Positions 5,780 through 12,765 of a DNA stretch of 12,788 nt are shown piece after piece; the first letter of the stretch is position 1; each line of letters begins with the position of its first letter. The notes under the pieces were generated by a model, which worked only from the letters and a program-made list of their open reading frames with translations, did no database searches and was not told where the DNA came from. The stretch is from CAZPBO01 sp964584815 (GTDB lineage: Bacteria > Planctomycetota > SKW154), in contig CAZPBO010000058.1 in NCBI GenBank assembly GCA_964584815.1, positions 1 to 12,788 on the forward strand. Reading direction: 5' to 3'. The position numbers and the translations under genes were made by a program.

Positions 5780-7282
5780 ATGAGGTTGGTTAAGGGGCTT
5801 CTTTTAGGGGCGGCGGTTGGGGTTGTTCTGTTCGGCTACTGGTGGGGCGGCAGACGCGAACTTGCCCGCTATGGTGCTGTTCTGCCTGCAGATGTTATCT
5901 GTGAGGTGGACGGCTGGCAACTGAAGAGGGCGGAGTTTGAGACGCGCTTAAAGGGGCTTGACAGTCAGACACGCGCTTATTGGGAGAAGGACCCAGAAGG
6001 CTTTGCGGAGGAGTTGGTTAAGGAGCATCTTGTGGTGGAGGAAGGGAGACGGCGGGGAATGAAGGGTTCAGATGAGGAGGTGATTCAGCAATTGCAGGCG
6101 CAGATTTGGCAGAAGGCGAAGGAGAAGGGAGAGAAGGATGTGGATATGGCTGCGGGGCGGATGTGGCAGGGACTGCTTGACAGGCTTTACAATGAGGCGG
6201 AGCGTGCGGGCAGGGTTAGGAAGAACGCTTTATGGGTGAAGCGTTGGCGTCAGAGGAAGGACATTGTGCAGCGGACTGTGGGGCGAGGGATTCCTGTGAT
6301 AGTGGACTTTGGTCGTGGTGTGTGTCTGCCGTGTCAGCGGATGGAGAAGCGGATAAAGAAGGTTGCGCCGCAGTTTGAAGGGCGTGTCAAGTTTCTGCTT
6401 GTCAACATAGATGAGGAACCGACGGCGGTGCGCCGTTATCACATAAATGTTATCCCGCTACAGGTCTTCTACGACGCTTCTGGGAGGCAGGTTCTTCGTC
6501 ACGAAGGGGAGATGCAGGAGGGGGAGTTGCGGCAGAAAACGGAGATGCTTGCAGCGGGTAAGTTAAAGCCGCAGCAGAAGCAGCAGGAAGAAGGTTTTGT
6601 GGGGCGGATAAAAGAGGCGTTGCGTGGCGGTATGTTTTTTGCGCTTCTACTGGTCTTTGTTGCGGGATTTTTGACGGCGGCAAATCCTTGCGTTCTGGCG
6701 TCGGTGCCGCTTTTAATCGGCTTTGTGGGCGGCTATCGCGCCGGGGTGAAGAAAGCCTTCACTTTGAGTCTCTTTCTGCTGCTTGGACTTGCCACGATGT
6801 TTTCTGTGATGGGTGTTGTTGCTGCTCTAACGGGACGACTGCTGGGCAACCTCGGATTTGAGGATTGGTTTAAGCATGTTGCCGTTGTGGTATGCGTGCT
6901 TCTTGGGACGCATTTTGCTGGTTTGTGGCGGCTGTCCTCTGGTGGTGTATCGGAGAAACTTGTGCCGAAGAAACTGACTATGCTCGGCGCCTACCTTTTT
7001 GGTCTGCTTTTTGGGGTGATATCAACGCCGTGCGCGCTTCCTGTTGTGGCACTCCTCTGTGCGCTGATCGCAGTCAAAGGTAGCCTTCTGTTCGGGGCGT
7101 TAGCGCTTTTTGTCTATTCGGTCGGTCATTCTGTCTTGTTGCTCGCTGCGGGAACATCTGTCGGGCTTGCGCAGAGGATGCTTGAATCAAAACGGCTTGT
7201 GGGTGGGCTTCAGTGGTTAAGGCGTGGAGCGGGGTGCTTGCTTGTTGTTGTCGCTTTTTTCCTTGCCTCAAATATTGTGTAG
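5780..7282 (+). CDS. Membrane thiol-reductase fusion: anchor, SurA-N-like segment, thioredoxin (CLPC), CcdA/DsbD membrane domain
   Basis: This 500-residue protein appears to combine a transmembrane electron carrier and its extracytoplasmic thioredoxin. Residues 3-21 are a signal anchor. Residues 36-150 look like the N-terminal chaperone segment of SurA/PpiC-type foldases (ICEVDGWQLKRAEFETRL, then EELVKEHLVVEEGRRRGM). Residues 165-258 are a thioredoxin fold with active site Cys182-Leu-Pro-Cys185 and a cis-proline at NVIP226. Residues 284-500 are a CcdA/DsbD-beta membrane domain with about six spans and the two redox cysteine sites ANPC304 and STPC418. In DsbD the thioredoxin domain follows the membrane domain; here it comes first, after a helical domain. 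The likely role is moving electrons from cytoplasmic thioredoxin to periplasmic disulfides, for example for cytochrome c or exported proteins. The ATG at 5780 has AAGGGGG 5 nt upstream. Domain identities come from motifs; the SurA-N call is the least certain. Confidence 0.85.
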   Translation: MRLVKGLLLGAAVGVVLFGYWWGGRRELARYGAVLPADVICEVDGWQLKRAEFETRLKGLDSQTRAYWEKDPEGFAEELVKEHLVVEEGRRRGMKGSDEEVIQQLQAQIWQKAKEKGEKDVDMAAGRMWQGLLDRLYNEAERAGRVRKNALWVKRWRQRKDIVQRTVGRGIPVIVDFGRGVCLPCQRMEKRIKKVAPQFEGRVKFLLVNIDEEPTAVRRYHINVIPLQVFYDASGRQVLRHEGEMQEGELRQKTEMLAAGKLKPQQKQQEEGFVGRIKEALRGGMFFALLLVFVAGFLTAANPCVLASVPLLIGFVGGYRAGVKKAFTLSLFLLLGLATMFSVMGVVAALTGRLLGNLGFEDWFKHVAVVVCVLLGTHFAGLWRLSSGGVSEKLVPKKLTMLGAYLFGLLFGVISTPCALPVVALLCALIAVKGSLLFGALALFVYSVGHSVLLLAAGTSVGLAQRMLESKRLVGGLQWLRRGAGCLLVVVAFFLASNIV

Positions 7283-7311
7283 TCGGTTTTGGCGGCGGGT
7301 CGGCGTTGCCT

Positions 7312-7333
7312 GCGCACAAGAGTGCGTTTCTTT
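7312..7333 (+). terminator. Weak intrinsic terminator candidate after the thioredoxin/CcdA gene
   Basis: GCGCAC-aaga-GTGCGT (7312-7327) forms a 6-bp stem with one G-T pair and a 4-nt loop. It is followed by a T-rich stretch, TTTCTTTCC, 30 nt after the stop codon. The stem is short and the T-run is interrupted, so strength is doubtful. Confidence 0.35.
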
Positions 7334-7364
7334 CCAAGCGCCACTCAGACGGTAGGTAGTCCAC

Positions 7365-7408
7365 AAAAAATTTTTTTGTTTGAGTTGCTGTGTGACGCAT
7401 CATAAAGT
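7365..7408 (+). promoter_or_regulatory. Candidate promoter with an A/T tract (UP-like) for the Na/Pi cotransporter-PhoU operon
   Basis: TTGAGT (7380-7385) and TAAAGT (7403-7408) are 17 nt apart, each with four of six consensus matches. Directly upstream lies a run of six A followed by seven T (7365-7377), in the place where an UP element would contact RNA polymerase. The leader to the TTG start at 7454 would be about 40 nt. No Pho box was recognised. Confidence 0.45.
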
Positions 7409-7453
7409 TTGCCGTTAAGGAGCGGTTGATGCGGACTGCTTGGAGGTGGCGTA

Positions 7454-8581
7454 TTGGAAGAGCAGCGTAGAGTGAGACCGCTCCTTATGTGGTTGCGTGC
7501 AATTCTATATCTATATCTTTTCCTGCTTGCGATTAAGATAATGGGTGGGGGGTTTAAGGGTTTTAAGCCGCTTGCGGAGGAGTTGATAAAGACATCTGCC
7601 CATCCGCTGGTGGGGCTTTTTATCGGCATACTTGCGACAAGCATTGTGCAGTCGTCATCGTGTGTGACGAGCATAGTGGTGGCGCTTTGTGCGGCGGGCA
7701 GTCTGCCGATTGAGAACGCCGTTTACATTATTATGGGCGCAAACATCGGCACCACCGTGACCAACACGCTTGTTTCATCGGCTTATTTTCGCATAAGGAG
7801 CGAATTTCGCAACGCCGCCGCCGCTTCCACCATCCACGATTTCTTCAACATAATGACTGTGGCAATCCTGATGCCGTTTGAATACTTCACAGGCTACTTC
7901 CACAGGATTGCGGAAGCGCTTGCAGAACTCTTTCACGATGTGACCGCAAAAACCATTGTGAGTCCAGTCAAGTTGATTGTGGGTCCTGTGGAGCACGCGG
8001 TGAAGGAGGGACTTTTGTGGTGGGGGGCGTCCAAGACGGTTGCGTCAGTAATAATGATAGTTTTTGGTCTTTTTCTTCTTTTCTTTGCACTGGTTTATCT
8101 GACCAAGACTTTGCGAGCACATTTGATTGAGAAGGTTTCGCGTTTCATAGACAGGGTTTTGGGCAAGAGTGGGTATCTCGGACTGCTTGCGGGGTTTGTT
8201 GTTACGGCAGTTATTCAGTCCTCGTCTGTGACGACGAGTCTGCTTGTTCCGCTTGCGGCAAGTGGGATTGTGACACTTGAGCAGATATATCCGATAACGC
8301 TGGGGGCGAACATAGGGACAACAGTGACGGCGGTTGTGGCGTCAATTGCTGCGGGGGTTCCTGCTGGTATGATAGCCGCATTTCATCATGTAGCCTTCAA
8401 CTTAACGGGGACTTTCATCTTTTATGTGATTCCTTGGACACGGCGGATACCGCTTTTTCTTGCGCGAAAGATGGGTAATGTTGTAGCCAAACACCGTTGG
8501 GTGCTTTTTGTTTACATTGTTGTTGCCTTCTATGGTGTTACATCACTTGTTATACTGCTTTATCGTCTGCTGGGGGGATAG
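7454..8581 (+). CDS. Na+/phosphate cotransporter family protein (NptA/YjbB-like)
   Basis: This 375-residue inner-membrane protein of the PF02690 type moves inorganic phosphate with sodium; in bacteria it may import phosphate or, as proposed for YjbB, export it. Two inverted repeat units are visible. The first has VQSSSCVTS (65-73) and GANIGTTVTN (95-104). The second has IQSSSVTTS (254-262) and GANIGTTVTA (284-293). The QSSS signature and GANIGTT loops are diagnostic of the family. About eight to nine hydrophobic segments lie between residues 15 and 370. The start is an unusual TTG at 7454: GGAGG lies 7 nt upstream, an in-frame stop sits at 7427, and no earlier start exists. YjbB-type proteins often carry a C-terminal PhoU domain; here it is absent and supplied by the next gene, 2 nt downstream. 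Confidence 0.93.
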   Translation: MEEQRRVRPLLMWLRAILYLYLFLLAIKIMGGGFKGFKPLAEELIKTSAHPLVGLFIGILATSIVQSSSCVTSIVVALCAAGSLPIENAVYIIMGANIGTTVTNTLVSSAYFRIRSEFRNAAAASTIHDFFNIMTVAILMPFEYFTGYFHRIAEALAELFHDVTAKTIVSPVKLIVGPVEHAVKEGLLWWGASKTVASVIMIVFGLFLLFFALVYLTKTLRAHLIEKVSRFIDRVLGKSGYLGLLAGFVVTAVIQSSSVTTSLLVPLAASGIVTLEQIYPITLGANIGTTVTAVVASIAAGVPAGMIAAFHHVAFNLTGTFIFYVIPWTRRIPLFLARKMGNVVAKHRWVLFVYIVVAFYGVTSLVILLYRLLGG

Positions 8582-8583
8582 AG

Positions 8584-9261
8584 ATGCTGAAGAGGTGGCG
8601 TTATAGTGGGCTTTTGACGGAGGCGTTTTCGCTGTTTTGTCGGATGCTTGAGGTGGTGGGGCGTATGTTTGAGGCGAGCAAAGGGGTGTTTAGGGAAGCG
8701 GAGGACGAGGATGATGTGGTGGCGGAACTGCACAGGATGGAGGATGAGACCGACAATTTTCACACAGAGATAAGGCGGAAGATAGTGGAGTATTTAAGTC
8801 TTGTGCAGGGAGGGGATGTGATAGCGGCGTTGCTTTTGTTTTCTGCTGTTCACGATGCGGAGCGTTTGGCGGACCTTGCGGTCAACATTGCTGAAGCCGT
8901 GCGGCTTCTGCCGCCTGACAAGAGAGAGGGGCAGTATTTTGGCGAGATTAAGGAGGTGGAAGGGCATCTTGAGCGGATGGTGGCGTTGACGATAAAGGCG
9001 TTTTGTGAGCAGGATGAGGGAGCGGCGAAGGAGGCGTTGATGCTGCGTGCGCCTATTGCCGCCGCCTGTAACTCGCTTCTTTCAAAAATCGCATCTGATG
9101 AGCGAGTATCACCCGCACGCGCCGTTGCCTTAACACTTCTTGAGCGCTACCTCAAACGCACCGCCGCACATCTCTTCCACATCGCCGCCACTGTCGCCAA
9201 CCCCAAAATGGTCATTGAACACACAAAAACTCCGCAGCCCCCCTCTTCAAAAAATCCTTGA
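8584..9261 (+). CDS. PhoU-domain protein paired with the Na/Pi cotransporter
   Basis: This 225-residue, all-helical cytoplasmic protein resembles the PhoU family, whose members form three-helix bundles, bind metals and modulate phosphate transport. Residues 20-115 form one PhoU-like repeat (ELHRMEDETDNFHTEIRRKIVEYL, then AVHDAERLADLAVNIAEAV), including the E/D-rich and 'hDaERiaDla.ni' segments typical of PhoU. Residues 120-210 form a second, weaker repeat. The ATG at 8584 is chosen because it lies 2 nt after the transporter stop, with a GGGGGG tract 7 nt upstream. An earlier in-frame start at 8497 would overlap the transporter by 85 nt and lacks support. The tight spacing implies that the protein controls or stabilises the adjoining transporter rather than a PstSCAB system, which is not in the window. 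The last 65 or so codons switch abruptly to C-ending codons, and the proline/lysine-rich tail is probably disordered. Confidence 0.85.
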   Translation: MLKRWRYSGLLTEAFSLFCRMLEVVGRMFEASKGVFREAEDEDDVVAELHRMEDETDNFHTEIRRKIVEYLSLVQGGDVIAALLLFSAVHDAERLADLAVNIAEAVRLLPPDKREGQYFGEIKEVEGHLERMVALTIKAFCEQDEGAAKEALMLRAPIAAACNSLLSKIASDERVSPARAVALTLLERYLKRTAAHLFHIAATVANPKMVIEHTKTPQPPSSKNP

Positions 9262-9267
9262 ACTCAT

Positions 9268-9290
9268 AAGGTGAGACGCTAACCTTTTTT
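9268..9290 (+). terminator. Weak hairpin plus T-run after phoU-like gene
   Basis: AAGGT-(9 nt)-ACCTT forms a 5-bp stem and runs directly into six T residues, 7 nt after the stop codon. It has the layout of an intrinsic terminator but is A/T-rich and short. The lipoprotein gene downstream has no clear promoter of its own, so read-through is likely. Confidence 0.3.
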
Positions 9291-9313
9291 GGCGGATTGT
9301 GAGGAGGTCTACT

Positions 9314-9730
9314 ATGCGCTTTAGTGTCGTGGCTCTATTGCCACTTCTGTGTGGTTGTGCTTTGGTTTTTTCGGGGCAGCACGACACGGTGGTGGTCAAT
9401 GTCTCATACGAGATTCCGCAGGAGTTGCAGCCGTCCGACTTGCGCATAACTGTGGGCAATCAGGTGGTTCCACTCAAAGGGGGGCGGATTCTCATCAAGC
9501 GTGCTGGTGCCTCGCTTCCTGTTCGTGTTGAATGTCTTCGCCCAGGTTACACCGCCACCGTTACGCCTGCTGTTGTCACGCCTACCTTCAGCGTCGGATA
9601 TCTGATAGTGGATATTTTCCCCGGAATGTTTCTGGGAGTAATCCCCCTTGTGGTGGACCTTGCCACAGGGGCGCTTTATGACTATCCCGATTTCATCTCG
9701 CTGCGTGTGGATGTTCGGTGGGCGCGTTGA
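9314..9730 (+). CDS. Small predicted lipoprotein of unknown function
   Basis: This is a 138-residue protein with an N-terminal signal (MRFSVVALLPLLCGC) ending in a lipobox-like LCGC at Cys15, so it is probably lipid-anchored in the envelope. Residues 22-80 are beta-rich (VVVNVSYEIPQELQPSD and onward). A notable hydrophobic stretch, SVGYLIVDIFPGMFLGVIPLVVDLATGALYDYPD, spans about 94-127. The ending 'vDxxTGAxYxYPd' recalls small bacterial lipoproteins of the same general layout, but I cannot name a family. The start is the ATG at 9314, because GAGGAGG stands 8 nt upstream; an earlier in-frame GTG at 9299 lies ahead of that ribosome site. It follows the phoU-like gene by 52 nt and may be the last gene of that transcript. 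It converges on the next gene with only 6 nt between the stops. Confidence 0.7.
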   Translation: MRFSVVALLPLLCGCALVFSGQHDTVVVNVSYEIPQELQPSDLRITVGNQVVPLKGGRILIKRAGASLPVRVECLRPGYTATVTPAVVTPTFSVGYLIVDIFPGMFLGVIPLVVDLATGALYDYPDFISLRVDVRWAR

Positions 9731-9736
9731 TTCCCG

Positions 9737-10702
9737 CTACGGATAAGCCGCTTTCACCGATGCCCGACGAACATTTTTCACGCCCGCCGAGAAACTGGCA
9801 TCCAGAACTTTGTCATAAAATTTCAGCGGAATGTCGCCTATCATATCCACAAGCACTTCTGGCGGCACAACACCCGGCATCTCGTATACCCGCCGCGCAA
9901 AGTCCTCTATCTTCTGTTTCAGATTGAACCATACATCATCACCGCTGCCCTCAACGCGCTTGCCGTTGAAAAAGACCGCCAGCGCTACCTTCCCCACCCC
10001 TTTCTCTTTCTTCTCAAGCGGCACAAGCAGGAGCGAAACCACCGCCTGATGCGGGCGGCGAGCAAGTAGGGCAGGGCGCGTCTCAACCTTCACTCTCCGC
10101 ACCACGCCAGGTCCGTATTGCGTTACAAAAACCTCTCCACCAGGTTTCTCCTTCAACTCTTTGGGTCCTGCCGCTGCCGCCTCTTTTTTCTTCTCTCTCT
10201 TGCGGTATTTGGCACGCACCGCTGCCAACTTCTTCTGCAACTCTAAATCCAACTGACGCTTAAGCGCAGCCTCCTCTTCCATATGCTGTCTCTCTAGCAC
10301 CGCCAACTCCGCCTCCCTCCTGCGCAGATACTCACCCCTTATGCGCTTCTCCCGTGCCCTCAACGCCGCCTGACGCTGCCTCTCCACCGCGTCCAACTGC
10401 TTCTGCAACTCCTCAGGATTGCTCGCATAGGTCTTCTTACGCTCCTCTGCTATTTCGTTGAATCGTTTGTTTATCTCTGCACGGTGTTTGTTGAGCCGCC
10501 GCTCATACTCCATCCGCAAACGCCGCTTCTTCGCCTCCACCTCGTGTCGTTGACGCGCACGCAAGTCCGCCAGCACCGACTCCGCCTTTTTCCTGTGCCG
10601 CTGACGCACCAGTTCCATCTCTTCCTCCATCGGCGAAGTCCGACGAAACAGCCCACATCCACACGAAAGTGCAAACACCAACACAAAACCTGTCCATCTC
10701 AT
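9737..10702 (-). CDS. Lipoprotein with long coiled coil and ExbD/TolR-like C-terminal domain
   Basis: This 321-residue envelope protein starts with a signal (MRWTGFVLVFALSCGC) whose Cys14 or Cys16 is a likely lipid-modified residue. Residues about 25-175 are almost entirely charged helix (Arg, Glu, Lys, Gln with Leu/Ala), as expected of a long coiled coil. A Lys/Ala-rich linker (170-188) leads to a compact domain (190-321). Its end, 'VALAVFFNGKRV...VPPEVLVDMIGDIPLKFYDKVLDASFSAGVKNVRRA', follows the layout of the periplasmic domain of ExbD/TolR: a strand, a helix, 'v.i..D..v.y..vl.vld....aGv..v'. The resemblance is by eye only. The start is the ATG at 10702 with GAGGAG 7 nt upstream; an in-frame GTG at 10720 is upstream of that site. 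No ExbB/TolQ gene is adjacent. It might span the periplasm as a structural rod or tether. The gene has its own promoter. Confidence 0.72.
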   Translation of the reverse strand: MRWTGFVLVFALSCGCGLFRRTSPMEEEMELVRQRHRKKAESVLADLRARQRHEVEAKKRRLRMEYERRLNKHRAEINKRFNEIAEERKKTYASNPEELQKQLDAVERQRQAALRAREKRIRGEYLRRREAELAVLERQHMEEEAALKRQLDLELQKKLAAVRAKYRKREKKKEAAAAGPKELKEKPGGEVFVTQYGPGVVRRVKVETRPALLARRPHQAVVSLLLVPLEKKEKGVGKVALAVFFNGKRVEGSGDDVWFNLKQKIEDFARRVYEMPGVVPPEVLVDMIGDIPLKFYDKVLDASFSAGVKNVRRASVKAAYP

Positions 10703-10728
10703 ACCACCACTCCTCAACACACACCATC

Positions 10729-10757
10729 AGTTTAGCACCATATCGCCTCCCTTGCAA
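10729..10757 (-). promoter_or_regulatory. Extended -10 promoter for the coiled-coil lipoprotein gene
   Basis: On the minus strand, TTGCAA (10757-10752), a 17-nt spacer and TAAACT (10734-10729) occur with the TGn extension just before the -10. The leader would be about 20 nt, ending at the GAGGAG site. It lies 11 nt after the stop of the TauE-like gene, so the lipoprotein gene can be transcribed independently. Confidence 0.5.
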
Positions 10758-10768
10758 GCACCTCTTCG

Positions 10769-11506
10769 TCAGGTTAGGAAAGCCCGCAGCAACATCCGCG
10801 CCGACACCACAAAAACCACACCTGCAAACAGCAACCGCAGAAACGACGACCGCAACCGCGGTAGCACCGTTGCCCCCAGAAAAGCACCCGATGCAAGCCC
10901 TATCCCCAGCGCTACACTACCCCACACATCCACACCTCCCCCAATATAATGCGCCGTTCCAGCCACCACACAGGTCACCAGTATCACAACACTGCTTGTC
11001 GCAACCGATACCTTCATTCCTCGCCCAAGAGCGTGCAGTATCGGAACATTCAAGAACCCACCCCCCACTCCAAACAAACCTGCGCAAAAACCCGCACCAA
11101 AAGCCCCCAAAAACCACACCTTCTTGAACCAACCTACAACTTCTCCTTCCCGCGAGAACAACATCCTCAATCCCACAAGGAAAAGAAGCCCTCCAAACAG
11201 AGCCACCAAAGTGCTGCTTTGCAGTTCTCCGCATACATAGCGCCCAAGAAGTCCCCCAGGCACAGATAATGCCGTAAGCAGCGCCGCCATCCGCCACTCC
11301 ACCAAACCACGTAAGCCGTAACGAACACTTGCTGAACCCGCCCCAAACGGTATCGCAAAAAGACTTGTTCCTACCGCAGAATGCATCTCCCGTCCCAAAG
11401 CCAGCACCAAAAACGGCACTATCATCACCCCCCCACCTATCCCCAAAACCGACGCCACAACCCCCGTCAGAAAGCCGAAAAAACCGCAAAACAACAACTG
11501 CAGCAT
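10769..11506 (-). CDS. TauE/SafE-family membrane exporter
   Basis: This 245-residue inner-membrane protein has about seven to eight hydrophobic segments and the duplicated family motif. The first copy is VASVLGIGGGVMIVP (17-31) and the second is CAGLFGVGGGFLNVP (141-155). Members of this family (PF01925) are linked to export of sulfite, sulfoacetate and other organosulfur or organic anions; the real substrate is usually unknown. The length (about 240-270 residues) is normal. The ATG at 11506 lies 11 nt after the stop of the aminotransferase gene, with only a weak GGGG ribosome site, so translation may depend on coupling. The closeness suggests that the exported compound is a product or side product of the transamination, for example a sulfonated keto acid or its breakdown product. 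That is inference from neighbourhood alone. Confidence 0.9.
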   Translation of the reverse strand: MLQLLFCGFFGFLTGVVASVLGIGGGVMIVPFLVLALGREMHSAVGTSLFAIPFGAGSASVRYGLRGLVEWRMAALLTALSVPGGLLGRYVCGELQSSTLVALFGGLLFLVGLRMLFSREGEVVGWFKKVWFLGAFGAGFCAGLFGVGGGFLNVPILHALGRGMKVSVATSSVVILVTCVVAGTAHYIGGGVDVWGSVALGIGLASGAFLGATVLPRLRSSFLRLLFAGVVFVVSARMLLRAFLT

Positions 11507-11517
11507 AGAAAACCCCG

Positions 11518-12708
11518 CTATTTCCTGATTGAGTGGACAAACTCCACCAGCGACGCAATTCCCGCCTCTATGTCCTCTTCTGAACAGGCAAATGACAGAC
11601 GCACTCTGCCCGCCGCGTAAAACGGACTTCCCGGAACCACCGCAACAGACGCCTCCTCAAGCAGCGCTTTTGCAAACGCCTCATCATCTGTTATTTCCAC
11701 ACCACCTGCACTGCGCCCTCCTATCCACTCCCTAACATCCAGAAGCAAAAAGAATGTTCCCCGCGGACGCACATAGCGCATCCCCGCCTCATCCAGAAGT
11801 TTGCATATCAACTCCCGCCGCTTAATGAACTCCTTGCGCATCTGTGCGGCGTTATCATCCCCTTCCCGCAGCGCCGCCAGCGCCGCATACTGACTCACAC
11901 TGCACGCGTTGCTCGTTGACTGCGCCAGCAGCCTACCGCAATACCTCACCCATTCCTTATCGCCAACCCCGAATCCCAAACGCCAGCCCGTCATCGCATA
12001 TGTCTTGCTGCACGAAAAGGCGGAAAACACGCGCTCCCTCCCCAGAGCAAACAGAGTTGTGTGTTCAAGTCCCTCATCTAATATCAGGCGGTCATATACC
12101 TCATCACTTATGACGGCAAGGTTGTGCCGCCGCGCCAATTCAACAACCCCTTCCAGAACATCCCGCCCATAAACCGCGCCTGTCGGATTGTTCGGACTGT
12201 TCACAATTACCGCACCTGTCCTCTCTGTCACCGCCGACTCTATCGCTTCAACATCCAATACATAACCGTCCTCCGCCTTCGTCTCCACCAGAACAGGCAC
12301 ACCTCCCGCCAACTTCACCATTTCAGGATATGTCACCCAACAAGGTGTGGGGACGATAACCTCCATATTTGGCTCACAAACCGCCCGCAGCGCCGCATAC
12401 AATGCCTGCTTCGCGCCCGCCGTCACCACCACATTCTCCTCATCCACCCCAGCGCCATATAAAGAATTCACCTTCTCCGCAAATGCCTGACGCAACTGCG
12501 GCACCCCCGCCGCAGGCGTGTAGCGTGTCCTCCCTTCCTCTATCGCTCTATGCGCAGCATCACGAATCACCTTCGGCGTCAGAAAATCCGGCTCCCCCGC
12601 ACCAAAATTGTGCACCTTCACACCCGCTTCTACCTTCTGCCGCACCCGCGCTACCACCGCAAGCGTCGCTGACGGCTCAACCACCCTCGTCCATCCTGCA
12701 TAACGCAT
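11518..12708 (-). CDS. aspC: PLP-dependent class I aminotransferase, aspartate-aminotransferase type
   Basis: This 396-residue cytoplasmic enzyme transfers an amino group between aspartate (or a similar acidic or aromatic amino acid) and 2-oxoglutarate. Fold-type I landmarks are FGAGEPDF (35-42), YTPAAGVPQLRQA (63-75), NSPNNPTGAVY (170-180) with the PLP-contacting Asn174, and ISDEVYDRL (200-208) with Asp202 and Tyr205. They continue with FSCSKTYAMTGWRLGF (231-246), whose Lys235 is the Schiff-base lysine, and VRLSFA (369-374), whose Arg370 would bind the alpha-carboxylate. Length and motifs fit the Igamma/Ibeta AspC-like group from thermophiles and many anaerobes, in which specificity for aspartate, prephenate or aromatic acids varies. 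The ATG at 12708 is chosen for the TGAGGAG site 7 nt upstream. An in-frame start further upstream at 12765 would add 19 atypical residues. It is the first gene of a two-gene unit with the TauE-like exporter. Confidence 0.93.
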   Translation of the reverse strand: MRYAGWTRVVEPSATLAVVARVRQKVEAGVKVHNFGAGEPDFLTPKVIRDAAHRAIEEGRTRYTPAAGVPQLRQAFAEKVNSLYGAGVDEENVVVTAGAKQALYAALRAVCEPNMEVIVPTPCWVTYPEMVKLAGGVPVLVETKAEDGYVLDVEAIESAVTERTGAVIVNSPNNPTGAVYGRDVLEGVVELARRHNLAVISDEVYDRLILDEGLEHTTLFALGRERVFSAFSCSKTYAMTGWRLGFGVGDKEWVRYCGRLLAQSTSNACSVSQYAALAALREGDDNAAQMRKEFIKRRELICKLLDEAGMRYVRPRGTFFLLLDVREWIGGRSAGGVEITDDEAFAKALLEEASVAVVPGSPFYAAGRVRLSFACSEEDIEAGIASLVEFVHSIRK

Positions 12709-12736
12709 AGCACATCTCCTCATTCTGTCTTGATAG

Positions 12737-12765
12737 AGGATAGCAAGAGGGCGCTTCTCTTTCAC
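12737..12765 (-). promoter_or_regulatory. Candidate extended -10 promoter for the aminotransferase operon
   Basis: On the minus strand, GTGAAA (12765-12760), 17 nt and TATCCT (12742-12737) occur, with TGC immediately ahead of the -10. Each hexamer has four of six matches. The resulting leader of about 25 nt contains the TGAGGAG ribosome site and supports the start at 12708 over any longer form. Confidence 0.4.

Noticed and set aside
8497..8583. Longer N-terminus for the PhoU-like protein
   Set aside because: It would overlap the transporter coding end by 85 nt, and the extension is Cys-rich and unlike PhoU. The ATG at 8584 has a G-rich ribosome site 2 nt after the previous stop.
10669..11127. 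Plus-strand open frame opposite the TauE-like gene
   Set aside because: Its Pro/His/Thr-rich product is a shadow of the hydrophobic TauE codons, and it has no start signal.
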